Shown here: positions 23,472 to 34,517 of the stretch, piece after piece
Numbering within the stretch: the first letter of the stretch is position 1
How the letters are laid out: each line of letters opens with the position of its first letter
Source: Berghia stephanieae
Lineage: Eukaryota > Mollusca > Gastropoda > Nudibranchia > Aeolidiidae
Assembly (NCBI GenBank): GCA_034508935.3
Contig: CM067443.1
Coordinates: 51,843,038-51,907,037 of the forward strand
DNA: 64,000 bases
Direction of reading: 5' to 3'
Notes under the pieces: generated by a model
Database searches by the model: none
The model's input: only the letters and a program-made list of their open reading frames with translations
Told to the model about the DNA's origin: nothing
Translations under genes and position numbers: made by a program

Positions 23472-24253
23472 CTGATATCCTCACTGTCCGAATCACGGTC
23501 TTCTTCCCTGTCATCACCTTGTCCATCAGATAAACTGTCATTTTCTTCTTCATTATTGATATCACTAGGGACTATATCTGATAATTCATCTGGCAGGAAA
23601 GAACCACTGTGCCACTTGATGTCTAGGATACCCGAACCATCACTGATCCATCCACTACTGTCAACACTTGGGAGGTTGGGTACTTGAAGTGATGCTCTTC
23701 TCCAAATCAAAGTCTGGAAGTTTGCCCTGCTTATATGGAGTACAAGAACATTCCTACATGGAGGCAGCTTAGAAAGGTCTAGACCGCTTCTACATGAAAG
23801 AAGGTTTCCTTTGCTGCTGAATGTCTCGCTAACTTTTTCAAATCTTACTTCGTCAACGCTTTTAGTAAAAGCTTTTCCATACAATCGGCAAACAAATGCC
23901 TCAAGTTTTAGAATGTCACCTTCTGATACATTTTGTGTCGTTCCAAAACATGAGAATAGCTTGACCAAATCTTCATCTATCAGCAGAAGTTTCAGGGCTT
24001 TGACCTTTCCTCTCCCTGCGAAAGAGCTTGTGGTATCACATCCTGTGAAAGCATGAAGACCCAATAGGGCATCTCTAAGGGGTTTGGACATAAATCTTAC
24101 CATCTTGGTTATATTGATCTGGCGTCTATTGTTTCCAGTTCTAGTCTGAAAAATCAATACCTTGTCAATAGCATCACAGTGTGACAGCGAATGCGAGTAG
24201 TCCCGAGGAGTACCCGTTTAACCTGCCACGGGAACACTGTCGATTTGTTTTAT

Positions 24254-24381
<128 letters not shown>

Positions 24382-24929
24382 CGATAAATAACAAATCTTT
24401 ATTGTCCACAAAATGGAAAAATTTCCGTGGTCTACGTTGCTTTTAAACTTAAATCGGATTGTAAATGTATGGATGTTATGCGTATTGGAAAAATACTCAC
24501 GACATCTCCATCGGGGTATAACATATTAACACACAAAACTGCAAACGCGAACGTTCATTGTCTGATTGATATAACTTAGTGATAAGTTAATTATAAAATG
24601 CTGTCTAAAAGCAATAACAACGGGTTGACTAACGTCAAATTCATTCGTTCTATTGATGCTCTGTGTTAAATTAAAATACTCACAAAGTCCGCCAGCCAGA
24701 AATATCACTCCAGCCCAAAGATCTACATGGAACCTTGAACGTTATAGTCTGATATATTTTAATGAGAACTAATCATAAAAATGGGTGTCTAAAAACAATA
24801 ACAATGAGATGAGTGACGTCAATTTGGTTCCTTTTATAAATATCCAAGAACTTTACTCACTCCATCCGCTCTCTCCTCCTTCAATACATATGAATCTATT
24901 CTCTCATCACTTTTTTGTGCGGCTATGCA

Positions 24930-25115
24930 TGTGATCTTGTGAAATGACACTCGCCTTTGGATCGTACGGTACTGGATTCGAGTCCCGCTCTGAGTGGCGC
25001 ATAATTGAGTCCTTGGAAAAGGCGCTTTACTCGCATTCTCTCACCTTGTTCACTATTAAAATGAGTACCTCGCTGTTTACAGCGTCGTCTCTGTCGGGAA
25101 ACAATTGCAATATCG
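24930..25115 (+). mobile_element. tRNA-like SINE (family S2)
   Basis: GGATTCGAGTCCCGCTCTGA is a B-box-like segment. It is followed by GAGTCCTTGGAAAAGGCGCT and TTTACTCGCATTCTCTCACC. A related copy is in reverse orientation at 48740-49005. It is different from family S1. Confidence 0.5.
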
Positions 25116-25246
25116 CTTAACAGTCATGTCTCGTCTAACATGTTTTTATGTTGGCCAAAGACCCTTATAAAGTGATTTGAGCACCTTTATTGAATATAGC
25201 GGTATATATAGCGCAAGTAAATTTTTCTCTCTTTCTCTTTCTTTCT

Positions 25247-25313
<67 letters not shown>

Positions 25314-25939
25314 ACATGTTAGATTATTATAGCTATTGCTACATATGATGCGAATATCTTGGACGGTTATTGATGCTATGAGTTTAGTAAAATGCTCACA
25401 ACATCCACCAGTCGGAAATAACGTACCGTCACACAAAACTACGAGTAACCTTGAACGTTAAAAGTCTGATTGATATAATTTAGTGAGAACTAATTACCAA
25501 AATGACTGCCTTTATACAATAACAAAGAGTGGAATAATGTCAATTTCGTTCCTTCAACAGTCTAATTGATATAATTTAGTGAGAAGTAATCACTATTGTG
25601 CGCAAGACGAAAGATAGAATAACAGACAGTAACTGGGATCGTAGCCTCACTATTAATTAAAATTTATTTCTAATTTCACCAATTTTTGGAGTAAACACAC
25701 AGTTCTTAGTATCAAACATATTGTAAATTTGACGCTGATCACGAATCCGACGTGAATACAGCGAAAATCCGAAAAAAATTGTCCACTTTATTATACTGCC
25801 ACGCCCCCGATCGCCGATCGCCTCCAAAAAATATCTCCCCGTATGTGGGCAAAATTCATCTGCGATAAACGCAGGGATCGGGTCACAGCGATAGGTCATC
25901 CGTCCCGCTATCAGCGGATGTCGGCGTCTATGGGGGGCT

Positions 25940-26216
25940 TTAGACTAATTTGCATTTTATGAACCATTGTTTTAAATGATTGAAGACAACGAAAAATCCC
26001 TTCTATGGGACGATCATTTGTCAAATTTCATCCCCATTAATTATGCAGCCAAATTGCATCTTTCGTCTCTCAGCTGGTCATTAATTTATTCAGAGTAATA
26101 CTTGGGCGTTCTTGTAATTGTAGCAGATGTAACATTAATTATGGTGGGATAAGTAAATTTATAAAAGTATGGGACGCGCTGTGAGAAAATATATATTGAC
26201 ATTTAAAATGGCTCCT
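25940..26216. other. No recognised feature
   Basis: Spacer between the inverted-repeat element and the palindrome cluster. Nothing recognised. Confidence 0.4.
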
Positions 26217-26420
26217 CTATTCGCAGTAGTGCTGTGAATAGTGATTTCCTCTATTCGCATTAGTACTGCGAATAATGATTTCCTCTATTCGCAGTAGTAC
26301 TGTGAATAGTAGATAGCGTTTGTTTTCGTTATTCGCAGTAGCACTGCGAATAGTAGATGTAATTCATTTCAGTTATTTGCAGTAGTACTACAAATGCGGG
26401 TTCGTTCTGTATTTGCAGTG
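26217..26420. repeat. Cluster of five ~25-bp palindromes
   Basis: Tandem near-perfect palindromes of the form TATTCGCAGTA|GTACTGCGAATA near 26217, 26252, 26286, 26325 and 26371, spaced 34-46 bp, with shared spacers (TGATTTCCTCTATT). Compensating changes keep some arms paired (TTATTTGCAGTAGTACTACAAAT). Confidence 0.7.
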
Positions 26421-26478
26421 GTAGCCTACGAGCCTAGAGCTTTATTGCATAGATTGGGTGCAAAATATAAATAAACTA

Positions 26479-26588
<110 letters not shown>

Positions 26589-26956
26589 TTATTATTATTA
26601 TTATTCTCAGCATTATTATTATTATTTTGCGTTTCGTTGACGATGACGATGTGTCTGTTTTTGTGTAGTGATGGTTGTGATTGTAGTGGTGGTGGTGATG
26701 ATGTAGAAGTGGTAGTGATGACGACTATAAGGATAATGATGATGATAATAATAATAATAATAATAATAATACACATTTATATAGCGCTCATTCTCGTGTA
26801 AAACACAAGCTCTGGGCACTTTACAATATAATTATCAATTTTAAGTGAAAAAATAAAAAATAAAATAATAACAACAATAACAATTCATAGCCAAATCAAG
26901 GATTCATATAGAGTCAAGAAAAACAAATACAGTAAAAATGTGTCTTGAGATTCTTT

Positions 26957-27612
26957 TTAAAAGTAGGTAAAGACTTGCAACCCCCTCAGACCACGTGGTA
27001 GTTCATTCCAAATCTTGGGGCCGAAACAAGCAAACGATCTATCACCAAATTTTGTTCTTGATCTTTTTTCCGAAATTTTCGTTTGGTCATTACATGATCT
27101 TAAAGTGTAATTTTCAAATTTACACATGACCACGTGATCTGTGAGATATGCCGGTGCTATACCAGCCAAACACTTATAAACAAGACACGCTGCTTTGTAA
27201 TATGTGCGCTTTTCAATGGGCAACCAGTGGAGAGAGGCCAACAAAGGGGTTGCATGATCAAATTTTTTTTGCCAAAAACTAATCTTGCAGCACTGTTTTG
27301 CAGTAGTTGCAATTGTTTAATAGAAGCCTGAGGCAAGTTGACAAGCAGCGAGTTACAATAGTCTAGTTTCGAAAAAATGAGGGAAACAACCAATGTTTTA
27401 CATGTTCCAATTGCAATATACTGACGGATCGAACTGATTTTCTTCAATTGAAAGTATAAAGATTTACAGAGAGCAGAAATGTGAGCTGACATTTTCATTT
27501 CTGAATCAAAATAGACACCCAAATTTTTCACAGTCTTTGAAACTTTGATCTTTTCACCCCCAATCAACACCTCAAGACCATCATTCACCTTCAACTGTCC
27601 TCTATTTCCCAC
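26957..27612 (-). CDS. LINE ORF2 C-terminal part
   Basis: GGEKIKVSKTVKNLGVYFDS, HISALCKSLYFQLKKISSIR, IFSKLDYCNSLL, QNSAARLVF, then (after a second slip near 27260, where a T run occurs) LASLHWLPIEKRTYYKAACL, VYKCLAGIAPAYL and FGPKIWNELP. This is the conserved C-terminal domain of CR1/L2-type LINEs. It continues the frame that stops at 27602 through a one-base slip in a GGG run near 27611. Confidence 0.85.
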
Positions 27613-29449
27613 AAATCATCACTTCTGTTTTTGACTCATTCATTTTCAACTTGTTTGCATCCATCCACTCTTTCACATCCGTCACACATTCTTCCACACG
27701 TTTCACAATATTTTCGAGATTTTTAGTTTTATCAGTAGCATAAAGTTGCGTATCATCTGCATAGAGATGATAGCGCAGCCCATGACCAGTGATGACATTA
27801 GATAATGGAGAAGTATACAAAACAAAAAGAATTGGACCCAAAACAGAGCCTTGAGGAACACCAAAAGACAATGTATGTTGACGAGAAAGTTTATCTAAAA
27901 TCATAACCTGTTGCTTTCTGCCATCTAAATAAGATTCAAACCACTGCAAGACAGTCCCAGACAAGCCAAAGGTTATATTAAGTCGTTTAATGAGAATACC
28001 GTGATCAATAGTATCAAACGCCGCCGAAAGGTCTAACAATGTCAGAAGAGAAACAGAACCTTTATCTAAAACATCAAGCAAATCACTCGCAACACAGCAC
28101 AGAGCAGTTTCTGTGCTGTGGTAAGAACGATAAGCTGACTGAAAATTTTCCCATAGATTGTTTTCATGGAGATGTTGTGAAAGACGTCTGAGTACAACTT
28201 TTTCAAGGATTTTAGAAAGAAATGGCAGATTTGAGACGGGACGGTAGTTACTAAGGTCATTTACATTGAGATTTTGCTTTTTTATGAGAGGCTTTACAAT
28301 TGCATGTTTATAGATATCTGGGACTTGTCCTGAGATAAGTGACTGATTTATAATATAAGTTATGCAAGGTAACAATTCAGGAAGACATAATTTCAAAATA
28401 TTAGTTGGTAAAGGATCTAAATCACATGACTTCGAGGAAGATGAAAAAATTATTTTAGAAATTTCTTCTTCAGTTGTTTCTTTAAAACAAGAGAATCCCT
28501 GTGAACCCGAAAAAGGGTGGAAATTTATATCTTCATTTTGCACGAGGTCCAAATTGTTCCGAATTTTCGATATTTTTCCCGAAAAGAAATCTGAAAATGC
28601 ATCCGGCTGCTTTTCTACCGGGATATTAGTGGGTAGACACATGCCCTTTTTTTCCCCTAAAAGTTCCTTTGAAACAGAGAAAAATTCCTTAGTGTCCCTC
28701 ACTGATGACAGTTTTGTGTTATAATAGTTTCTTTTTGCTCTTTTGCAGGTGGTTTTATACTTATGCTTTTTTGCTATATATATCAGCCGGTCAATCTCAA
28801 GGCCCGATTTTCTCCACGATGCCTCTGCATTCCTTTTTTCCCTTTTGGCAGTTTTTTCACTCTGGTTAAACCACGGAGACGGTTTCCTGGAATTTATTAT
28901 TCTAGTTGTCTTTGGCGCATGCCTGTCGATGACGTTGCGCAGTACCTCGTCTGTTTTCTGTGCTGATGGTATATCCATTCTTCCTAGTTCCTCTGACAGA
29001 TTGTTTTTGAAGGAACTAATGTCTATTTTTTTGGTATCCCTAGACACTATCTTGACTTTCTTTGCTTTCTCTTTGATGCATTTGAGAGTTGCCAGAATCA
29101 GATTGTGGTCTGAAATTTCTTTTTTGATATTTTTAATTGATTCAACAAGCGAGGGTGTGTCAATGATGAACCAGTCCAAGATGTGCCCCAATCTTTGAGT
29201 TGGAGAGGTCACTAACTGAGTGAGGCCATGTTCATTCAGCATATTTTTTATAATTTTAACGAGACTATTCTGATCAACATCAAACTGAATATTAAAATCG
29301 CCGATATAAATTTTTCGCTTATTTGATGTGTCTTTTGATACAAAATCTGAAAATTCGTCAGCAAAATCATTCTGTCTCAGTTTGTTCTTTTTGCTTGGGG
29401 GTGGTCTGTAGATACAAGTGATTAAAAATGAAATTTGAGGGTAGGTCAA
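27602..29449 (-). CDS. LINE endonuclease C-terminal part plus reverse transcriptase
   Basis: An open frame of 615 codons. Residues about 10-120 are the second half of an APE-type endonuclease: ITCIYRPPPSKKNKL, IGDFNIQFD, LDWFIID, SDHNLIL. The reverse transcriptase spans about 330-600: HAIVKPLIKK, LSNYRPVSNLPFLSKILEKV, LLDLSAAFDTIDHGIL, FGVPQGSVLGPILFVLYTSP and the catalytic YHLYADDTQLY. Non-LTR target-primed reverse transcription. The full catalytic set is present. Confidence 0.93.
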   Translation of the reverse strand: MTYPQISFLITCIYRPPPSKKNKLRQNDFADEFSDFVSKDTSNKRKIYIGDFNIQFDVDQNSLVKIIKNMLNEHGLTQLVTSPTQRLGHILDWFIIDTPSLVESIKNIKKEISDHNLILATLKCIKEKAKKVKIVSRDTKKIDISSFKNNLSEELGRMDIPSAQKTDEVLRNVIDRHAPKTTRIINSRKPSPWFNQSEKTAKREKRNAEASWRKSGLEIDRLIYIAKKHKYKTTCKRAKRNYYNTKLSSVRDTKEFFSVSKELLGEKKGMCLPTNIPVEKQPDAFSDFFSGKISKIRNNLDLVQNEDINFHPFSGSQGFSCFKETTEEEISKIIFSSSSKSCDLDPLPTNILKLCLPELLPCITYIINQSLISGQVPDIYKHAIVKPLIKKQNLNVNDLSNYRPVSNLPFLSKILEKVVLRRLSQHLHENNLWENFQSAYRSYHSTETALCCVASDLLDVLDKGSVSLLTLLDLSAAFDTIDHGILIKRLNITFGLSGTVLQWFESYLDGRKQQVMILDKLSRQHTLSFGVPQGSVLGPILFVLYTSPLSNVITGHGLRYHLYADDTQLYATDKTKNLENIVKRVEECVTDVKEWMDANKLKMNESKTEVMICGK

Positions 29450-30048
29450 TGTGGTTTGGACACACTCGAAACTTTTGAACGAAATTGGCCTGTTTTGTAT
29501 TTTAGACGAAAGAGCGTGTTTGTATATGATGGCGATCCCCCTCCTGATCGTCCATTTCTTGGGAACGATTCCATCTTGTAGCCGGGAGGTGTCATTTCTT
29601 TCATTATAGGTTCATCACCGAACTGACGCAACCATGATTCAGTTATATATAGAATATCGATATCGTGTTGATCTATGACATCGATTATATCGAATGTCTT
29701 GTTTCTCGATGACTGTGCGTTAATATGGCCAATACAAATGTTATGATTTCCATGACTTGGTCTTGTGTCATTTGTCAATATTTTTGTTAACGTCTGTGGT
29801 GGTCGAGTTGAACGATGACAGTTCACTGGACGTCGCGGGACTGTTGTTTCAATTACATGTTGTTTACGTCGACCACCACGTTTACAGACAATCTTTTGTT
29901 GATTGTAATGGTGTTCACGTTTGAGGTCGGAATGTGTGTTTTCAATTTGTAAACAATAAAAGCGCAGGGTGAATAAAAGTCCAACGATAGCCGACAGTAA
30001 AAATTGGCTGTGAGAACGAGTAAAAATGGCGGGGTCTTGGTGAAACAT
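29446..30048 (-). CDS. LINE ORF2 N-terminal endonuclease part
   Basis: CIGHINAQSSRNKTFDIIDV, HDIDILYITESWL and PPGYKMESFPRNGRSGGG are the first half of the APE endonuclease (N-A-Q-S and ITESWL motifs). The frame slips within a G run near 29537-29541; in the alternative frame IIYKHALSSKIQ leads directly into the 615-codon frame. The upstream part has a hydrophobic start and a basic stretch (CKRGGRRKQH) of unclear role. Confidence 0.85.
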   Translation of the reverse strand: MFHQDPAIFTRSHSQFLLSAIVGLLFTLRFYCLQIENTHSDLKREHHYNQQKIVCKRGGRRKQHVIETTVPRRPVNCHRSTRPPQTLTKILTNDTRPSHGNHNICIGHINAQSSRNKTFDIIDVIDQHDIDILYITESWLRQFGDEPIMKEMTPPGYKMESFPRNGRSGGGSPSYTNTLFRLKYKTGQFRSKVSSVSKPH

Positions 30049-30256
30049 TGTAAAATAGTCCGAAACAATTTCGATAAAAATGATGTCAAAACCGTATAAA
30101 ATATAATTAAAGCAATATCACAATGGTATCTTACGTGTTGTACAAAAATCCTTGAATAAAAATTGAATTGAAATAAGACGTGTAAATCCTTGAAATCGGT
30201 AAAAATTGAAGAGAAATGTCACAACAACAAAAACACGTCTTGCCTGTTAGGCAACT

Positions 30257-30587
30257 ACACACTTCTTCATGCAATGGTGGTGGCAGTTGCTGTAGTTTTG
30301 ATAACGATGTGGTACTCGTAGCCGTGTTAGTGGTAGTAATGATGATGATATGATGGTTGTGGTTGTAGTAGTGGCGGTGGTAGCTATGATGACGAGGAGG
30401 ATGATGATGTAAAGGTGGTGGTGGTTGCTATAGTTTTGATAACAATGTGGAGGTTGCTGTGGTAGTAGTAATAATGATGATGTGGTGGTGGCTGTAGTAG
30501 TAGAGGTAGTTTATTGCTGGGAACTTTTATTATTTGCAGGAGCACTGAGCTAGGATCATGAGCTATGGCGAGTGCGTGTGTGTGTAT

Positions 30588-30635
<48 letters not shown>

Positions 30636-30830
30636 AATATTCCTGTAACCTTTATAAAACAGAAGAAAACGAAAAAAAAAAACAACAAACAACCCCCCCC
30701 CCCCAAAAAAAAAAAAACAACAGAAAACAAAAAAACAACCCCCCCCCCACACACACACACGAAACTAACACATACACGCACACACACACACACACAAACA
30801 CACACACAGACACACATACACTCAACTGAT
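30257..30830. repeat. Low-complexity GT-rich block and microsatellites
   Basis: GTTG/GTGG and GAT-rich sequence 30270-30515, then (GT)n and (GA)n 30585-30633, C and A runs 30690-30745, and (CA)n 30748-30812. No coding region. Confidence 0.85.
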
Positions 30831-31566
30831 TATTTGACTCACTAACAAAAATATATTTCTAACTTTAGTTAAAATTTGAAAAATAAAAACACGGAAATAT
30901 ACATAATAGGTCTAGCATATCTTACATTTTAAAAAAAGTAGTGACAATACCAGCAGGACACCTTTTGCCTCTGTCATTCGTAACCGAAGTATTTTCCTTC
31001 CGAATCGAAGCTCTCTCTATCTAAAAATAGCTTATCGACGATATTACGTATCCCTGTAACTAGTCTCTTAAAGTCCGGCCTCAGCAATAAATGACTAAAA
31101 CTTAATCAAACTTAGTCTGAAGGTGACGTGATTTTAGTCTGCGAAATATTTGGTCAGCTCACATATAATTCGATTTTTTCAAGTCCTTGGCTAAAATCAA
31201 AGACTAAGCGCTAGTCCACGTTCATAAAAACGGGCCAAGAGCGTCATTATCGCCATCATCACCATAACAAGTAACAAGGTCACCACCATCACAGATTTTT
31301 TAAATTGCAAACTTCCGAATATTGTTTTTTTATTCGTTGCATGAAGTTGGCAGTTCTAAAATTTACAGACGGCTTAGACTTACGTACGAATAATTTTTGC
31401 GAAGGGGAATAACGGATACTGTGACCCATTTATTATTGAAAAACTCAATGCTGCTATTTGATGTTTTTTCAATTTTTATTTCTCCGTCCCGCCATAGGTT
31501 AAAAAAGAAAAAAGAAAAGAAAAGAAGATATCGTATAGACCGTAGACTATACAGCTTGGGTAAGAA
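30831..31566. other. No recognised feature
   Basis: AT-rich, no coding similarity. Local TAGTC/GACTA words near 31050-31200 form weak inverted repeats. Confidence 0.4.

Positions 31567-31599
<33 letters not shown>
31567..31599. repeat. G homopolymer run
   Basis: An uninterrupted run of about 33 G, just outside the target duplication of the RTE-like LINE. Confidence 0.95.
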
Positions 31600-31601
<2 letters not shown>

Positions 31602-31638
31602 GACAAGACTTGATAATGAGCGTGAACTTCTTCTTCTT

Positions 31639-32487
31639 CTAGGTTCCATGCCTGGTCCAGGCTTCGGATACTGCATGAATTATCTCTCTCCATTCCTCCC
31701 TGTCTCTTGCCTTTTCAAACAGCTCTTGGATTGTTAGGCTGGTGAAGCCCTTCAGTTGGTCTATGAGTGTTTTTCTTTGTCTCCCCCGGGCGCGTTTACC
31801 AGGTATTTTTCCACAACTTGCCAGGTATTCATTCTTATCTTTCCTTACTATGTGTCCGAAAAAGGATAGTTGTCGATCCACTATTAAGGGCATTAGTTTC
31901 CTTTGTTGGTATGTTTGTTTTAGCACTTCTTCGTTCGTTTTGTGTGCAGTATACGATATTCTCTGCATCCTTCTCAAGCACCACATTTCAAAAGCTTCAA
32001 TGTTCTTTTGTGTTTCTGCATTTGTAGTCCAGCTTTCGCATCCGTATAACAAGATTGGCCACACGTAGCACTTCAAGACTCGGAATCTAATCCCGAACGA
32101 CATCTGTTTGTTTTTCAAAATGTTTCCCAGGTCCATGAAGGCCTGTTTGGCTTGAGTTATTCTTGCTCGTATGTCTCGGTTACATCTTCCATCTGTTGTC
32201 ACTATTGAACCTAGGTATTTAAAACTTTCTACGTTGGTAAGTTGCTCGCCGTGAATCGTTATATTGCAGGTGTTGTTGTTTTCGGGGTTTTTCTGTATTA
32301 CCATGCATTCCGTTTTGGTGATATTCACTTCCATTCCCTTGGCTTCACTATCTACTACCACTTTGTCAACAATCTTTTGAAGTTGGATTTCTGATGTTGC
32401 AATGAGTACCGTATCGTCTGCGTATCTTATATTATTTATGTTGTGACCTCCCACTTTTATTCCCTCCATATTATTTATAGACAGAGT
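31639..32487 (-). CDS. RTE-like LINE ORF2, C-terminal half
   Basis: MEGIKVGGHNINNIRYADDT carries the catalytic YADD loop. Then come VDSEAKGMEVNITKTECMVI, FKYLGSIVTTDGRCNRDIRA, LKCYVWPILLYGCESWT, FEMWCLRRMQRISYTAHKTN, LSFFGHIVRKD and the closing GKRARGRQRKTLIDQL, RDREEWREIIHAVSEA. The block order and the GGxNINNxRYADDT form are typical of the RTE/BovB-like group. The frame is open to the stop. Confidence 0.93.
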   Translation of the reverse strand, partial: TLSINNMEGIKVGGHNINNIRYADDTVLIATSEIQLQKIVDKVVVDSEAKGMEVNITKTECMVIQKNPENNNTCNITIHGEQLTNVESFKYLGSIVTTDGRCNRDIRARITQAKQAFMDLGNILKNKQMSFGIRFRVLKCYVWPILLYGCESWTTNAETQKNIEAFEMWCLRRMQRISYTAHKTNEEVLKQTYQQRKLMPLIVDRQLSFFGHIVRKDKNEYLASCGKIPGKRARGRQRKTLIDQLKGFTSLTIQELFEKARDREEWREIIHAVSEAWTRHGT

Positions 32488-32488
32488 T

Positions 32489-34201
32489 TTGCTGGTTAAG
32501 CTAAGAGGACCTGTAGTTGACACCAATATTATTCAAGTTTATGCACCAACAGAAGAGGCGACAGATGCAGATATGACAGAGTTTTACCATTCACTAGACA
32601 AAGCAAAACGAATGTGTAAATCACAAGAAGTCCTTATGGTAATGGGGGACCTAAATGCTAAGATTGGCAGAGGCAGAGATGGTGACATAATCGGACCACA
32701 TGGACTCGGAGACAGAAATGAACGAGGAAACATCTGGGCAGATTGGTGTAGAACAAATAAATTAATGATTTCAAACACCTGGTTTCAACAACACCCAAGA
32801 AGAACCTGGACATGGCAATCACCAGGGGACAGAGCAAGGAACCAGATAGACTTTATAGCAGTATCATCAAGATTCAGAAATGGCATATTAAATTGCAAAA
32901 CCTACCCAGGCGCCGATGTAGACAGTGACCATGTCCCAGTTGTTTGTACAATAAGGATAAAGTTTAAAGCTATTCAGAGAACAGCTGGTAGAATAAAGAG
33001 GGATTACAGGTTATGCAAAGACAATGGCATACAAACAAAAATGAGAGAAGAATTTGAAAATGCACTCATGATACAAAGCCAAAGTGAACCTGATAATGAA
33101 AAATGTGAAAAACAATTTGATATATTCCAAAAGTGTGTCAAAGCAACTGCAGAAAAGCATTTACCAATAGCTCAAATAAACAGCAAAAAGGAATGGATGA
33201 CAAATGAAATTCTAAACCTATTTGAAGAAAGACGAAAATGCAACAGAGGGTCTGCAGAATACCAAACATTGAACAACCACATTAAATCCAAATGCATCGA
33301 GGCACACGAGAACTATCTAGACTGGAAATGCTGCGAAATCGAAAGAGAATACAAACCCAACCCCCAACAAGCTCACCAAAGAATAAAAGAACTATCAGGG
33401 AAAAGGAAAAGCAAAGCAGCAGGAAGTTGTATCCAAAACAAACAAGGGGAACTGCTATTTGAAGAACAACATATAGAAAGCCGATGGGTAGAATACATAG
33501 GCGAACTGTACAATGATCCAAATAGAAATGAACCACCACTGAAATTCAAAGAACCATTAAGCGGACCAAACATCACCAAAAGTGAAATTGAACATGCCAT
33601 GGAACGAATGAGGGATGGTAAAGCAACAGGCCCTGATGAAATATCTGTAGAGGTATTAAAAAGCCTAGGAGATCTAGCAATTGATGAACTTCACATATTA
33701 TTCAACAATATATACAATACTGGGAAAATTCCAGAAGATCTCTGTAACTCTATTTTCATAGCAATACCAAAGAAAGCAGGTGCAGTCAGATGCGAAAATT
33801 TTAGAACTATAAGTTTAATAAGCCACATCAACAAAATACTGTTGCGTATAATTATCAACAGGCTAAGGAATAAGATTAACCCCGAAATCGCAGAAGAACA
33901 ATATGGATTCCAACCTGACAGAGGGACAAGGAACGCAATATACCTCCTCCGTGTTTTAAGTGAAAGAGCTATACAGGTTCAGACCCCACTATACCTCTGT
34001 TTTGTCGACTACAAAAAAGCTTTTGATAGAGTACGCCACGAAGAAATACTAAAACAACTGCACTCCATTGGCGCTGATGAGAAAGACCTCAGACTCATGC
34101 AAACATTATACTACACCCAGCAGGCATCTATCAAAATCGGAAACTCTACAGGAAATTCCATTCCTATTAAGAAAGGAGTCCGTCAAGGGTGTGTTGCCTC
34201 A
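32489..34201 (+). CDS. RTE-like LINE ORF2, endonuclease and first half of RT (inverted piece)
   Basis: Open frame. Endonuclease: IIQVYAPTEEATDADMTEFY, VLMVMGDLNAKIGRGRDG, TWTWQSPGDRARNQIDFIAV, DSDHVPV (catalytic D and H). RT: MRDGKATGPDEISVEVLKSL, SIFIAIPKKAGAVRCENFRT, ISLISHINKILLRIIINRL, EEQYGFQPDRGTRNAI, YLCFVDYKKAFDRVRHEEIL (first catalytic Asp) and KKGVRQGCVAS. The endonuclease N-terminus is missing because of the inversion breakpoint. Confidence 0.93.
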
Positions 34202-34212
34202 GAGCGTGAACT

Positions 34213-34345
34213 AAAACATCGTTAATCATTGTCAGTCACAGGGGGAGAGCATTTAACGAACGGGGATGGTGGTTGTGGTTTCTGTTGGTGCAGAGAGAGG
34301 AGAGAGAGAGAGAGAGAGGAGAGAGAGAGGAGAGAGAGAGAGATG

Positions 34346-34377
<32 letters not shown>

Positions 34378-34480
34378 AGGATAACAGATTTTAACTTTGT
34401 AATATTATTTAAATAGGTATCTATCTTTAGCAGCATTTAAAGGACAGAAAAAGTTGATAATAATAATAATAATAAATTAA

Positions 34481-34517
<37 letters not shown>

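Larger units (their letters stand above)
21943..24146 (-). pseudogene. XPG/FEN1-like nuclease C-terminal half, copy B, split by hAT
   Basis: The exon opens after acceptor ttgatttttcag with TRTGNNRRQINITK and contains LLGLHAFTGCDTTSSFAGRG, the GCD carboxylate and helix-hairpin part of FEN1-type nucleases. Next come VKALKLLLIDEDLVKLFSCF, FVCRLYGK, LPPCRNVLVLHISRANFQTL and a DGSGILDIKWHSGSFLPDEL segment, then an acidic tail. The hAT-type element interrupts the acidic tail. Across it the original frame resumes as SDSDNAEDSDSDTVHNLKAM and ends in a stop at 21943-21945. The exons with the XPG-N and XPG-I parts are absent. Compared with copy A the GCD aspartate is intact. Confidence 0.78.
20083..24157 (-). 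mobile_element. Academ-type DNA transposon, copy B (one end)
   Basis: The left end, GGTAAAGGGCCACGGGACG followed by a C run, matches the end of copy A. Inside are repeated subterminal units with CGACCACCACCAAAAAAAG and GTTATAGCC blocks near 20150 and 20700 and a weaker one near 21560. GGGAGTTATGGCCCCTGAAA at 20212 corresponds to the subterminal box. The gene lies on the minus strand toward the other side. The right end is not present; at 24187 the copy abuts a different repeat. Inserted into it are a TA-flanked hairpin element (20732-21220) and a hAT-type element (22015-23471). Confidence 0.6.
26740..30256 (-). mobile_element. Nearly complete CR1/L2-like LINE
   Basis: The minus-strand element runs from about 30.2 kb to a 3' end near 26770-26740. 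It contains endonuclease, reverse transcriptase and C-terminal parts. The 3' UTR ends with GTAAAGTGCCCAGAGC, GAATGAGCGCTATATAAATG and ATT triplets, the usual L2/CR1-type tail. The 5' limit is uncertain. Only two frame slips are seen, both in short G runs, so it is young or the slips are assembly errors. Confidence 0.85.
31618..34212 (-). mobile_element. RTE-like LINE with 5' inversion (twin priming)
   Basis: One insertion bounded by the direct 11-bp repeat GAGCGTGAACT (31618-31628 and 34202-34212). The 3' half lies on the minus strand (32487 to 31639, then an AGA-repeat tail). The 5' half is inverted (plus strand 32489-34201). The outer edge of the inverted piece ends in the RT block GVRQGCVAS, and the 3' piece starts shortly after that block, at INNMEGIKVGG. 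The 5' edge of the inverted piece, in mid-endonuclease, meets the 3' piece. This is the arrangement made by twin priming. Confidence 0.92.

Noticed and set aside
23285-23480. C-terminal 60 residues of the copy B nuclease frame
   Set aside because: They are encoded by the end of the inserted hAT-type element, not by the nuclease gene.
26217-26420. rho-independent terminators
   Set aside because: The palindromes lack T tails and bacterial terminators are not expected in this genome.
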